Assembly: GCA_022606425.2 (NCBI GenBank)
Contig: JAHDVF020000091.1
Span: 186,001 to 250,000, forward strand
Origin: Lepidostoma basale
Taxonomy: Eukaryota > Arthropoda > Insecta > Trichoptera > Lepidostomatidae
Reading direction: 5' to 3'
DNA: 64,000 nucleotides
Shown here: positions 1-9,689 of the stretch, piece after piece
How the letters are laid out: each line of letters opens with the position of its first letter
How positions within the stretch are numbered: the first letter of the stretch is position 1
Program-made: the position numbers and the translations under genes
Notes under the pieces: model-generated
The model's database searches: none
Seen by the model: only the letters and a program-made list of their open reading frames with translations
Told to the model about the DNA's origin: nothing

Positions 1-306
1 GGATCCCTGAGATGGTTCGGACATATGGAACGAATGGATGAGAGTAGAATGGTTAAAAAGTTGTGCACAAGCAGTGTGAGTGGGAAAAGAAGCCGAGGAC
101 GACCGAGGAAAACATGGCATGACCAAATTAACCAATTACTAAAAGGCGGCCACATTCGAAGTCGGAATAATCGACGTGCGTGCATGGTGCGATGTATGAA
201 TGTGGAGGAAGCCAGAGAGGTGTGCCAGGACAGGCCAGTGTGGCGATCCATCCTCTCTGCCTACCCCTCCGGGGAAATGGCGTGATGGTTAGTTAGTTAG
301 TTAGTT
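1..306 (+). mobile_element. TTAG-LINE 3' end (subfamily A)
   Basis: ORF2 C-terminus from [15 protein letters not shown] through [16 protein letters not shown] to [14 protein letters not shown], stop, TGG and a (TTAG)n tail at 285-304. It is cut by the window start. Subfamily A has the SSVSGKRSRG and HIRSRNNRRACM variants. Confidence 0.9.
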
Positions 307-399
307 TCTTATTTCTATGTTAGAATGGTCGTACTTGTTACCATTCTTGACAAAAACATTGGTTTTGACCTACAGAAAAGTAATCCATCGAAATTGACA

Positions 400-862
400 T
401 ATATGAAAAAGTCTGCATGGAACTGGCAGAAGAAGGATGAGAGCAGAATGAATGCGGTAGAGATGAGGTCCTTAAGACGTATGTGTGGTAGAACGATATA
501 CGACAGAATCTCAAATGCTGATATAAGAAAGGAACGTAGAGCGGACGAAGGTATTATGAAAGGATCGTTGCGTTGGTTCGGACATATGGAGCGCATGGAT
601 GAAGAAAGAATGGTTAAGAAAGTATACGTTGATGATGTAAATGGGGTACGAAGTCGAGGCAGACCGAAGAAAACATGGCATGACCAAATTAATCAAATAT
701 TAAAGGTTGGTCATGTTAGAAGTCGGAGGAATCGACGTGCGTGTATGACTCGTTGTATGAATGTGGAGGAAGCTAGAGGTTTGCCAGGATAGAGTAGTGT
801 GGCGGTCCATTCTCTCTGCCTACCCCTTCGGGGAAACGGCGTGATGGTTTGTTGTTGAAAAA
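400..862 (+). mobile_element. TTAG-LINE relative, subfamily B, (TTTG/TTG) tail
   Basis: In-frame piece from WNWQKKDESRMNAVEM to the C-terminus with a frameshift near 775; tail TTTGTTGTTG instead of TTAG. Subfamily B has DDVNGVRSRGRP and [13 protein letters not shown]. Confidence 0.88.
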
Positions 863-989
863 GTCTGACTTGTTACGTTTCTTGAATAACCGATTCAAAT
901 ATGCCATCTTTCTAGACTTCACATCAGAAAACATTTCTCTTCCTACCACAAAGCACACCAAAAGAAGCATAACTTAACAAAAAAAATAC

Positions 990-1500
990 TTGAAATTTAA
1001 TTGTATTTCAATAGAGACGAAGACGCAAACTGGAAACTGAATATGGTTGATCAAGGTGTTTACAGGACTTATGACCTGTCATTCGTTGGGCACGCTTTAT
1101 GTAATTACAACATTCCCCATTCCACCTATTTCTTTATGACCATGTAAGACACATTTTTGGAGGTTGTATATATATATATTACAAATCTATGCTCAACTTC
1201 ACATGTCAGTTTCAATACGCCATCTATGTAGATTTTGATTACATATGTTAATCTTTTTAAGATTAATCTATATAAACCACACACTAACGCCATCTATGGA
1301 GATTAATTTTTAGCATTTAGCAGAGTGCGCTTAACCCAACCAATGACAGGTCATAAGTCCTGTAAACACCTTGATCAACCATATTCAGTTTCCAGTTTGC
1401 ATCTTCGTCTCTATTGAGATACAATTAAATTTCATGAATTAATCACCCACGGTGGGTGAAATCCAGGATTCGTATACAAGTATAAGTATACATTCACAAA
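990..1500. mobile_element. foldback element, complete
   Basis: Two arms of about 100 bp in opposite orientation (about 1005-1105 and 1330-1431), each holding AGAGACGAAGACGCAAACTG or its complement and the GGACTTATGACCTGTCA block, around a roughly 230-bp core. A CACCCACGGTGGGTG box and GTATACAAGTATAAGTATAC follow the right arm. Confidence 0.8.
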
Positions 1501-1759
1501 AAAAAAATACTATTAACCAAAAATCTAAATATAAAAAAAAAGAATCATTTTTATTAACATACAATATAAGAAAAAAAATACTACTACATTCCATCAGGCA
1601 TTCAATACAATCTATACCAGAGAAAAGACTTGTCCTAAATTAATTAATAATATACAGAAAACACAATACTTCACACTTTTATTTATCATTTCTTGTACAA
1701 TGATGTAAAACTCCATATTACATAATTAATACAAATGAAAACTGAAAACAAATGAACAG

Positions 1760-2605
1760 TATGAAGCCACTCCAATCACCTTATTCTGCTCCATTAGCTC
1801 GGGTATATAAACAGTTTGATCCTCGCTACATTTGATAGTGCCTTAGCAAGGACAGACGTGTCATTCCCGTAGAATATAATAAAACTAGTATAAAACAGAC
1901 GTTTTCATTCGTATTAATTATTTAATATGGAGTTTTATATTATGGAATATGCTCTTGCCCCTTAATTCCAGTTAACAATGTATGAAGCCACTCCAATCAC
2001 TGCTCCATTAGCTCGGGTATATAGACAGTTTGATTCTCGCTACATTTGATAGTGCCTTAGCAAGGACAGACGTGTCATTCCCGTAGAATATAATAAAACT
2101 AGTATAAAACAGACGTTTTCATTCGTATTAATTATTTAATATGGAGTTTTATATTATGGAATATGCTCTTGCCCCTTAATTCCAGTTAACAATGTATGAA
2201 GCCACTCCAATCACCTTATTCTGCTCCATTAGCTCGGGTATATAAACAGTTTGATTCTCGCTACATTTGATAGTGCCTTAGCAAGGACAGACGTGTCATT
2301 CCCATAGAATATAATAAAACTAGTATAAAACAGACGTTTCCATTCGTATTAATTATTTAATATGGAGTTTTACATCATTTTCAAGATACAATAGACAGTT
2401 AACAATGTATGAAGCCACTCCAATCACCTTATTCTGCTCCATTAGCTCGGGTATATAAACAGTTTGATTCTCGCTACATTTGATAGTGCCTTAGCAAGGA
2501 CAGACGTGTCATTCCCATAGAATATAATAAAACTAGTACAAAACAGAAGATTTCATACGTATTAATTATTTAATATAGAGTTTTACATCATTGTTCAAGT
2601 TAATA
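1760..2605 (+). repeat. about 216-bp tandem repeat, 4 copies, LTR-like monomer
   Basis: Monomers start at 1760, 1981, 2195 and 2408. Each has GGGTATATAAACAG (TATA-box-like) and, some 75 bases on, AATATAATAAAAC containing AATAAA. Units begin TGTATGAAG and end GTTAACA, as LTRs would (TG...CA). Copies three and four differ by small indels, including loss of the TTATGGAATATGCTCTTG segment. Confidence 0.8.
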
Positions 2606-2619
2606 AATAAAATATGTTT

Positions 2620-2921
2620 TTAATTAACAGATTTTAAAGCCATCTTTCCAGAGATGAAGTCCTCTACTTCCGGCTTGATCGGAACCCCGTTCTTCCTTGC
2701 TAACTCCAAGAGTTTGAGTGTGGCTTCTGAAGGCGCGGGATCGGGTGTCTTCTGGCCGTGGATGGGCCTCCAGGGCCCCTGCACGGAAGGGTGGTTGGTG
2801 GACCAGTTCTTCCGCAGACGCATCCCCCCTTCGCTCTGAGAGCCCACCAGGTCGTTCAGCCAGCCGGCCACCTCGCTGCGCTCCTTATTGTGGAGACACA
2901 GCCACTGGCGAGTTCCGTCAA
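2620..2921 (-). CDS. mRpL43: mRpL43 exon 3 (terminal)
   Basis: Acceptor GATTGCAG|TTGACGG; stop TAA at 2622-2620. It encodes the last 100 residues, with [11 protein letters not shown] and a C-terminal extension ([17 protein letters not shown]) after the conserved core. Its GC content is far higher than the flanking satellite. Confidence 0.93.
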
Positions 2922-4511
2922 CTGCAATCAAGAACACAAGAGATGGTAATTACTAGGACTCGGATTCATATTCGCTATTAACTAACTAACTAACTAACTA
3001 ACTAACCAACACACCGTCTCTTCCGGAGGGGTAGGCAGAGAGGATGGATTGCCACATTATTATTATTCTGATGACTTGTATTTTAAGTGCGCCGTTTTGT
3101 AAAATCAATTACTCCAAGGGCGCACTAGGAAATGACTGACCGAACAGTGCAGTCTTCAGAAATTTCTTAAATTTAACGTCACTATCCTCATACTTAATAC
3201 TAACATGGAGGCTATTCCACGCCAACGGACCCGCAACGCTGAAAGCACGATCATAGAAACATGCTTTATTGGCTCTGACTGGAATTGTTATGTTGTTTGC
3301 ACTTGTTTCTACTGATCGGAGTGAACGTTGCCTTTCCGTTGGCATAGGTGTCACGCAGAGGTCCGATATATACACATTGTTCTATCGATTGTTCCTACTT
3401 CGAACATGGCCATGTTAGAAGTAAGGAGAATCGACATGCGTGTATGACTCACTGAATGAGTACGTAGAAAGCTGGAGAGGTGTGTGATAGAGTAGTGTGG
3501 CGGTCCATTCTCTCTGCCTACTCCTTCGGTACATGTTTAAGTACTTACGGTATTCTCCGACCAAGACAGGAGTTCGGTGTCTTCTCGGCTTCACATAAAC
3601 CACAACTCCGGGCTGTTCTCGTGCAAAATTGATGAGGTCATGTTCAATGTAGTCCCTAAAATAATAAAGTAATAAAATTAAAACTATTACTAACAGAATA
3701 CTCCGTAGAATCAAGAGTGGACACTGCTCCATTCGTATGAAAGATGTCCATCTCTGCCCGAGAGGAATGCAGTGGGATAGATGACACATTATACCAGGAG
3801 CACAAGAGCAATGGTCCGACGTTAAGGAGGCAGAATACTCCGTAGAATCAAGAGTGGACATTGCTCCATTCGTATGAAAGATGTCCATCTCTGCCCGAGA
3901 GGAATGCAGTGGGATAGATGACACATTATACCAGGAGCACAAGAGCAATGGTCCGACGTTAAGGAGGCAGAATACTCCGTAGAATCAAGAGTGGACGTTG
4001 CTCCATTCGTATGAAAGATGTCCATCTCTGCCCGAGAGGAGGCAGAATACTCCGTAGAATCAAGAGTGGACATTGCTCCATTCGTATGAAAGATGACAGA
4101 GGAATGCAGTGGGATAGATGACACATTATACCAGGAGCACAAGAGCAATGGTCCGCGACGTTAAGGAGGCAGAATACTCAGTAGAATCAAGAGTGGACAT
4201 TGCTCCATTCGTATGAAAGATGTCCATCTCTGCCCGAGAGGAATGCAGTGGGATAGATGACACATTATACCAGGAGCACAAGAGCAATGGTCCAACGTTA
4301 AGGAGGCAGAATACTCCGTAGAATCAAGGGTGGACATTGCATTATGTTTACTTATTGACTTGAGTATTGCTTACCGCACGCCTCTGCTAGAGCCATTATT
4401 CTTACAGAACTTAATGACAACTCTCTGCAATTGACATACATGGCGCCCGACTCCATTTTGAAGCGGCGCTCTAAGAAAACCACATTTCAGGAACAAGTGA
4501 CTACTCGACAT
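2620..4511 (-). CDS. mRpL43: mitochondrial ribosomal protein mL43 (mRpL43), complete, 3 exons
   Basis: Nuclear gene for a protein of the large mitochondrial ribosomal subunit, 181 aa. Coding exons are 4511-4375, 3655-3549 and 2921-2620; joined phases (2, then 1) keep one frame. The N-terminus reads [17 protein letters not shown] then VCQLQR and [10 protein letters not shown], and exon 2 has [17 protein letters not shown]; these are the family's core (the human protein has similar LQRL, SSRG and FARRNPGVVIYV segments). Exon 3 has HPSVQGPW, matching the family's NPSIQGQW. The ATG at 4511 is chosen because the conserved region starts eight codons later. All donors are GTAAG-type. It is divergent from ATP synthase subunit e, 1.5 kb away. 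Intron 1 is filled by a 137-bp tandem repeat. No canonical AATAAA was seen just after the stop. Function is from family knowledge. Confidence 0.93.
2976..3058 (-). mobile_element. TTAG-LINE extreme 3' end
   Basis: Only about 60 bases of ORF2 end plus a long tail, (CTAA)n on the plus strand at 2980-3003. The tetraloop is TCCG. It abuts the ATT tail of a CR1 fragment. Confidence 0.8.
3058..3380 (-). mobile_element. CR1/L2-like LINE 3' fragment
   Basis: Minus-strand frame [20 protein letters not shown] resembles the CR1 ORF2 end (DRAFAVAGPSAWNNLP at 17600). The conserved 3' box GCGCC...GGGCGC lies at 3088-3125 and an (ATT)n tail at 3058-3070. Confidence 0.75.
3549..3655 (-). CDS. mRpL43: mRpL43 exon 2
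   Basis: Acceptor TTATTTTAG|GGAC, donor TACC|GTAAGT. It encodes about 36 residues ending VLVGEY, including the [12 protein letters not shown] strand of the thioredoxin-like mL43 fold. The frame enters with two bases carried from exon 1 and leaves with one. Confidence 0.93.
3690..4345. repeat. 137-bp tandem repeat filling mRpL43 intron 1
   Basis: Marker CTCCGTAGAATCAAGAGTGG recurs at 3701, 3838, 3975, 4050, 4177 (as CTCAGTAG) and 4314; one unit is shortened to 75 bp. The array takes nearly all of the 719-bp intron. The complement CATCTTTCATACGAATGGAG resembles the (TTTGA)-LINE end (GTCTTTCATATTAGTGAA), so the monomer may derive from that LINE. Confidence 0.88.
4375..4511 (-). CDS. mRpL43: mRpL43 exon 1
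   Basis: Start codon at 4511-4509, residues 1-45 plus two bases. The donor reads GTGCG|GTAAGC. It encodes the conserved APLQNGVGR and QLQR segments. The longest open frame on this strand misses it, because the exon is short and bounded by repeats. Confidence 0.92.
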
Positions 4512-4790
4512 GGTTATTCCGGCATCCAATCAAATACAGAGAGAAATAAAAGATCAAGACATACAAGGATGCGAATTTGAGGTTATGCAAGTAAAAATGT
4601 CAACACGGGTGCTGCCAGTGTAAAAAAATCTAAGATAATTTATTAATTCATAAACTTCTATTATCGGTGCTGTCTTGCTAGTACACATTTTGTCAGCGCA
4701 CGAAATTCTTACGTCTCCTTTATTGGTTTCAATTACAATATTTGATCATTGCGGGTTAAAATTTCTTTCTATATAAATAACAAGAACAAA

Positions 4791-4985
4791 CAGTCACGCT
4801 GTTTCACCAAAGGGGTAGGCAGAGAGAATGGACTGTCACACTATCCTATCCTGACACACCTCTCTAGCTTCTTTCACATTTATACAACGAGTCATTCACG
4901 TAAGTCTATTCTTCCGACTTTTAACGTGACCAACTTTTAAAATTTGATTCATTTGGATAGCTCATGTTTTCCTCGGCCTACCTCA
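4791..4985 (-). mobile_element. TTAG-LINE 3' fragment, diverged
   Basis: Complement of the ORF2 end: AGGGGTAGGCAGAGAGAATG, then the block for the [10 protein letters not shown] codons, heavily mutated. Confidence 0.75.
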
Positions 4986-5015
4986 ACTCCGTGCTGAATT
5001 TATATCGTTAATTTA

Positions 5016-5092
5016 ACTAACTAACTAACTAACTAACCATCACGCCGTCTCCCCGAAAGGGTAGGCAGAAAGAATGGACTGTCACACTTTTA
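5016..5092 (-). mobile_element. TTAG-LINE extreme 3' end
   Basis: (CTAA)n tail, then CATCACGCCGTCTCCCCG and AGGCAGAAAGAATGGACTG; fewer than 60 bases of ORF2 remain. Confidence 0.8.
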
Positions 5093-5470
5093 CTGATGCG
5101 GCACTCCATCCTTTTCTTTTCGGCGATGGGTTGCGAACCTCATTGCCACCAATAGGCATCTCCCGCGCACACTTCGATCGTCCAACACCCACAAAATAAA
5201 TCTAAAACAAATAATATAAAATACAATGATATAAAATAAAATAACAAAATAAAAATAATTTAACACAAAATGTTCTTTTTAGATGGTGCACATATTGTCT
5301 ATTTAATTTATGTTCCACGAATCCGCCGTTATTTAAATTTAGCACATAATGTAATAACACATAATGTTTTTTTCGATGTTGCACATGTTGACATGGACGA
5401 TCCGGACTTTTGTGTTTATTAATTTATGTTATACGTATCCACCGTTTTTTTAAAATTAGCTGTAATTAGG
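5093..5470 (-). repeat. dispersed repeat X, copy 1
   Basis: Reverse complement of 50135-50425: both contain GGAGATGCCTATTGGTGGC, the CACACTTCG/CGAAGTGTG block, AACATTTTGTGTTAAAT and AAATTAAATGGACAATATGT-like text. It is not part of any LINE I can recognise. Confidence 0.7.
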
Positions 5471-5529
5471 AACTTAACCAGCCAGAACTGAAGAACAATC
5501 GTTAATTTATACTTTCTTAATCATTATTT

Positions 5530-5760
5530 CTCCATCCATGCACTCCATATGTCCAAACCAACTGAGCGATCCTTTCATAATTTTGTTCATAATACCTTCT
5601 TCTGTTTTACATTTCTTTCTTATATCAGCATTTGAGATTCTATCGCACATCGTTCAACACACATTTGTCTTAAGGATCTCATTTTTACCGCATTTATTCT
5701 GCTCTCATCCTTCTTCTGCCAGTTCCATGCTTAGCTTCCATACATAAGGGTTGGGACCAG
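5530..5760 (-). mobile_element. TTAG-LINE subfamily B internal fragment
   Basis: Complement of the YDRISNADIRKECRAEEG and [10 protein letters not shown] coding stretch, with indels. Confidence 0.75.
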
Positions 5761-5814
5761 AACTCCATTGTGAACGACTTGGACTTGTATCTTCTGGCTT
5801 ACATTAAATTTGGC

Positions 5815-5887
5815 AGGAAAGAAAAGTGTGTCAGTCTGTTATTTCTGCCTACCCCTTCGGGGAGACGGCGTGATGGTTAGTTAGCTA
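5815..5887 (+). mobile_element. TTAG-LINE extreme 3' end
   Basis: GAAAAGTGTGTCAGTC...CTACCCCTTCGGGGAGACGG, TGA, TGG, TTAGTTAG. UUCG loop form. Confidence 0.8.
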
Positions 5888-6060
5888 GAAATTTTTATTT
5901 GAAAGTTTCAATTAAAAATATTTTTTTTTTTATTTCAACCACGTAAGTACTTACGAACAAATTAATTTTTCGTTGAGATTATTTTCGTGTGGCAACATCT
6001 AGGTCTCAGGGCTAGGTTTTCAGTTTTATATTTTGCGAGAATCTAAATTTTTTGTGGAAA

Positions 6061-6105
6061 ATGGCTGATCTTGGACCCCCCGTTCGAGTTTCCCCTCTAA
6101 TCAAG
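6061..6105 (+). CDS. ATP5ME: ATP synthase subunit e exon 1
   Basis: ATG at 6061 preceded by GTGGAAA; 15 codons ending CTAATCAAG|GTAAGA. It encodes MADLGPPVRVSPLIK. The exon is too short to stand out as an open frame; the VRVSPLIK signature identifies it. Confidence 0.94.
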
Positions 6106-8426
6106 GTAAGATACTTGTGGAACTAGTGAATATTCCGTCTTATTATAATATATCGTACGGTTTAGGACCATTTCAAAATGTCAAGATATAGGTTATGTCC
6201 TTACGTCATTACATAACTTAAAATCTTCTGCCGATTTTAAGTTTTGAGTTTTGTATTAGTCTAAGCCTTTTTCTGTTCAATCTGATAATGGACGAACTTA
6301 TAGAGGAGACCCAATCGCTACAACTGGAATATAAATTGTCAATGTGGTTAGTTAAGTTATGTTATGTTATGAGAAGAGGCCTGCGTCCTGGAGTGGATGG
6401 CCACAACAGACTGAAGAAGAAGAAGATAAATTCTTATTTCCAATAACTACCATCAGTCCTATAACCAAATTCTAACACAGTGGTGCATCAAACGATAACT
6501 CTATGACGATTGTTTCTAGTTCGGCCGCTGGAGCTTCCTGGCTGTAGGCATCATCTACGGGGCTGCGCATCAGTCCCGACTGTCCAGGAGAGAGGTGGGC
6601 ATCCGCGCTGAAGAGGCCCGGGTCAAAGTCATCAGGGACGCCAAGCTCGCAGAAGAGAGGAAGAGGAACAAGGAAGGTAAGAATACAATTATAACAGGCG
6701 CCTGGTGTAGTGGCCGCTACAACAGCGACCAGGAGCAATGGAGAGATGCGCTCCATAACCCGGCAGCCCCTTATAACAAGCGCCTGGTGTAGTGGCCGCT
6801 ACAGCAGCGACCAGGAGCAATGGAGAGATGCGCTCCATAACCCGGCAGCCCCTTATAACAAGCGCCTGGTGTAGTGGCCGCTACAGCAGCGACCAGGAGC
6901 AATGGAGAGATACGCTCCATAACCCGGCAGCCCCTTATAACAAGCGCCTGGTGTAGTGGCCGCTACAACAGCGACCAGGAGCAATGGAGAGATACGCTCC
7001 ATAACCCGGCAGCCCCTTATCACAAGCGCCTGGTGTAGTGGCCGCTACAACAGCGACCAGGAGCAATGGAGAGATACGCTCCATAACCCGGCAGCCCCTT
7101 ATAACAAGCGCCTGGTGTAGTGGCCGCTACAACAGCGACCAGGAGCAATGGAGAGATACACTCCATAACCCGTTATGCTATCTTTTACTAGAGCATTGAG
7201 AACTGTGTATCATAGATACACAATGAACAACCAGCAACTAGCACATGTATCTACGATGAGAGATCTCGGGATCATCTATGAGTAGGCTGACTTTTCGTGC
7301 ACATATCGAGAGGATTTGTGACATTGCACTGAGGATGTTGGGGGTCATCATCCAGACCAGAAGAGTTTTCAGAGATCCCAATGTGCTCAGAGTCCTATAC
7401 AACGGGCTGGTTCGGAGCAGACTCGAAGGAGAAGAGTCCTCACGAGGCGAGATATTCCGTTATGCTGGAGAGGGTTCAGAAAAAATTTCTGAGGTATCTC
7501 TACATGAGGGAGTATGGTAGTTATCTGTGGCTCTATCCCACGGCATTTCTTTTGGGAATGCTCGGAACCAATTCTCTACAGCTTCGAAGATATGGACATC
7601 TAATAACCCATTTCTTTAGATTAATTAGGGGATACTTCGAGGATCATTAAGATGGTTTGGACATATGGAAAGAATGAATGAAGAAAGAATGGTAAAACAA
7701 TTATATGTTAATGATGTAAATGGAGCCAGAAATAGAATCGGAAGACCGAGGAAAACGTGGCACGATCAAATAAATCAAATATTGAATGTCGGCCATGTGA
7801 GGAGGCAGAGAAATCGACGCGCGTGCATGACACGATGTATGAATGTTGAGGAAGCGAATTGAGAAATATGTCAGGAAAGAAAAGTGTGGCAGTCCCTTCG
7901 GAGAGATGGCGTGACGGTTAGTTAGTTACTTCGAGAACTCGACCGTACTAGAGGATGTTGGTCTTTTTGTCCCCGATAGATATCTGCGACAGCACAGATT
8001 GTTTTACCTACCGGCCACCAGAACCAATCTACCTCTGGTGACACCGGTGGGAAGAGCAATTAGTCTGCTGAACGCGATCTCCTTGGAAATCAACGTCTTT
8101 CATATTAGTGAAAGTACGTTCAGGCGACAAATACTCTTGACTTTAGAAAGTAACTTGTCTTCCTGCAGTGGAACCATCTCTAATGCGTTCCTGGTACTAT
8201 GTTGTATGTACGAGTATATAATATTTGACCTGTACTCAATAGATGCCTTAAACATTTTGCTGTTTGTAATGTCTTTTGAGTAAATAAACTGATTTGATTT
8301 GATTTGAAACCCGGCAGCCCCTTATAACAAGCGCCTGGTGTAGTGTTATTTGATTTTTTCATTTATCTTAACATTAATGTATGTATTTCTTTTCCAGAGG
8401 AAGACAGAGCTATCGCAGCGCTGTAG
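6061..8426 (+). CDS. ATP5ME: mitochondrial ATP synthase subunit e, complete, 3 exons
   Basis: Small Fo subunit of the mitochondrial F1Fo ATP synthase, 76 aa. It helps hold ATP synthase dimers together in the inner membrane (family knowledge). Exons are 6061-6105, 6520-6676 and 8398-8426. The start MADLGPPVRVSPLIKFGR carries the family signature VRVSPLIKF.R. Residues 18-32 (WSFLAVGIIYGAAHQ) form the single membrane helix, with a glycine-rich face. The C-terminal half is a charged helix (KLAEERKRNKEEEDRA). Splice sites are GTAAGA, TTTCTAG, GTAAG and TTTTCCAG. A poly(A) signal lies at 8663. Intron 2 starts with an 82-bp minisatellite and also holds LINE insertions. It is divergent from mRpL43. 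Confidence 0.95.
6520..6676 (+). CDS. ATP5ME: ATP synthase subunit e exon 2
   Basis: Acceptor GTTTCTAG|TTCGGC, donor GGAAG|GTAAGA. It encodes FGRWSFLAVGIIYGAAHQSR and the charged stretch to KRNKE. It leaves with one base. The 82-bp satellite begins about 15 bases after the donor. Confidence 0.95.
6692..7172. repeat. 82-bp satellite, about 6 copies, in ATP5ME intron 2
   Basis: Monomer recognised by CAATGGAGAGATACGCTCC, AACCCGGCAGCCCCTTATAA and CGCCTGGTGTAGTGGCCGCT. It starts about 15 bases from the splice donor at 6677 and ends inside a monomer where LINE DNA joins. It is the same monomer as the 43-47 kb array. A partial copy is at 8309-8344. Confidence 0.95.
7173..7640 (+). mobile_element. 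second LINE family ((TTTGA)n tail), ORF2 fragment
   Basis: Frame-shifted remnant reading FTRALRTVYHRYTMNNQQLA, then DPNVLRVLYNGLVRSRLE and FLLGMLGTNSLQLRR. It continues after a TTAG-LINE insertion at 7640-7927. Confidence 0.85.
7640..7927 (+). mobile_element. TTAG-LINE subfamily C, nested in the second LINE
   Basis: [20 protein letters not shown] through [19 protein letters not shown] and the 3' end CCCTTCGGAGAGATGGCGTG, tail TTAGTTAG at 7918. The second LINE resumes directly after it (ACTTCGAGAACTCGACCG). Confidence 0.88.
7927..8308 (+). mobile_element. second LINE family, 3' part with tail
   Basis: [20 protein letters not shown] to the untranslated end and AATAAACTGATTTGATTTG tail. It is followed by a 36-base piece of the 82-bp satellite (8309-8344), which suggests insertion into satellite DNA. 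Confidence 0.85.
8398..8426 (+). CDS. ATP5ME: ATP synthase subunit e exon 3 (terminal)
   Basis: Acceptor TTTTCCAG|AGGAAG; nine codons (EEDRAIAAL) then TAG. It completes the acidic/basic C-terminal helix in frame. Confidence 0.92.
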
Positions 8427-8662
8427 ACAGGCACCATGCGCATAGACAAATTCTCCTTTCCTTTGCCACCGGATTTTTGATACAATCCTTTCTTTTTTAT
8501 CATTTTTCTTTGCTTTTTCATAGGAATTTTGTTTTTCAAACCATTTGTTAACCTATTATATTTTTTTAAACTTATTTTGATATGTTTAAGCGTAACTTTC
8601 TGTTTATAAGATTTATAATGTACATTGTTTCTTTTCTGTGGCAGAGGTTTCCGTTCTTGTAT

Positions 8663-8668
8663 AATAAA
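8663..8668 (+). promoter_or_regulatory. poly(A) signal of ATP synthase subunit e
   Basis: AATAAA, 237 bases after the stop codon, followed by an AT-rich stretch and, at 8703, a LINE insertion. This marks the likely mRNA end. Confidence 0.75.
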
Positions 8669-8702
8669 TATATCTTAGAATAAGAATATTGTGTTTTATT
8701 TT

Positions 8703-9472
8703 TAACTACAAGTCCTGGTGAATAGTATGTATGAGGTATGCATGCGAAATGATCTGATGATGAATGTTAATAAGTCCAAGGTAATGATTTTTGAAAAGGA
8801 AGAAACCATGACAGTCTGCAACATTAGCGTGAATGGTGAAAATTTGGAGCAAGTAGATGAGTTTGTGTATTTAGGTAGTGTGTTTACAGTGGAGAGGGAT
8901 ATTGAAAGAAGGGTTGGGGCAGGCGACAGAGTGAATGGTGCACTTAAAGTTGTCATCACAAACAAAAACCTATTCAAAAAAGCTAGAATGGCAGTGCACA
9001 AAGGAATTCTTCTACCGACCCTTATGTATGGAAGCGAAGCATGGAACTGGCAAAAGAAGGATGAAAGTAGAATAAATGCAGTAGAAATGAGATCTCTTAG
9101 ACGAATGTGTGGATACTCTGTGTATGATAGAGTGTCGAATGAAAATATAAGAATTGAATGCGGTGCGAATGACGGTGTTATGAACAAAATAATGAAAGGA
9201 TCATTAAGATGGTTTGGACATATGGAAAGAATGAATGAAGAAAGAATTGTAAAAAAAATTATATGTTAATGATGTAAATGGAACCATAAATAGAGGAAGA
9301 CCGAGGAAAACGTGGCACGATCAAATAAATCAAATATTGAATTACGGCCATGTGAAGAGTCAGAGAAATCGACGCGCGTGCATGACACGATGTATGTATG
9401 TTGAGGAAGCGAGAGAAATATGTCAGGAAAGAAAAGTGTGGCAGTCCATTCCCTGGTTAGTTATTTAGTTTT
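8703..9472 (+). mobile_element. TTAG-LINE subfamily C, long copy
   Basis: Open for 183 codons from the post-YADD region (NSMYEVCMRNDLMMNVNKSK) through VYLGSVFTVERDIERRVGAG to the endonuclease-like C-terminus; one frameshift near 9260 separates the last 60 codons. It lies 35 bases past the ATP5ME poly(A) signal. Confidence 0.9.
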
Positions 9473-9527
9473 TTTATAATTTGTCATCGCAAAAGCCTAT
9501 TGAAAAAAGCTAAGATGGCACTATGGA

Positions 9528-9603
9528 AATCATAATCTTATCGCTGAGAATCGAACCTGGGACCTTCGCTGTGACATTTATAGCTCTTGCCACGAAGGTC
9601 ATG
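9528..9603 (-). mobile_element. tRNA-derived SINE head, diverged
   Basis: On the minus strand: GACCTTCGTGGCAAGAGC (A-box side) and GGTTCGATTC (B box). It resembles the SINE at 23508 but is too mutated to be a functional tRNA. Confidence 0.6.
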
Positions 9604-9689
9604 AGATAAATATGTGAATCGATGGGTTATGAGAAACCCATCTCTTGGAAGTTGTGGAAAGTTGGTTTCTAACATTTTAGAAAATCTTG

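Larger units (their letters stand above)
4512..6060. other. divergent intergenic region between mRpL43 and ATP5ME
   Basis: 1.55 kb between two divergent mitochondrial-protein genes. It contains LINE 3' fragments (4791-4985, 5016-5092, 5530-5760, 5815-5887) and a dispersed repeat (5093-5470). The gene-proximal parts (4512-4780, 5890-6060) look unique; a CCAAT box read on the minus strand lies near 4723. No TATA box stands out. Confidence 0.5.

Noticed and set aside
285..306. (TTAG)n runs as telomeric repeats
   Set aside because: Insect telomeres are usually TTAGG. These runs are 4-base units that always follow the LINE stop codon and TGG, so they are LINE tails.
2654..2981. Plus-strand frames opposite mRpL43 exon 3
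   Set aside because: Antisense shadows of a GC-rich exon whose minus-strand product matches mL43.
3415..4148. 177- and 108-codon minus-strand frames over 3415-4148 as a gene
   Set aside because: They run through the 137-bp tandem repeat in mRpL43 intron 1; only 3549-3655 is coding (exon 2).
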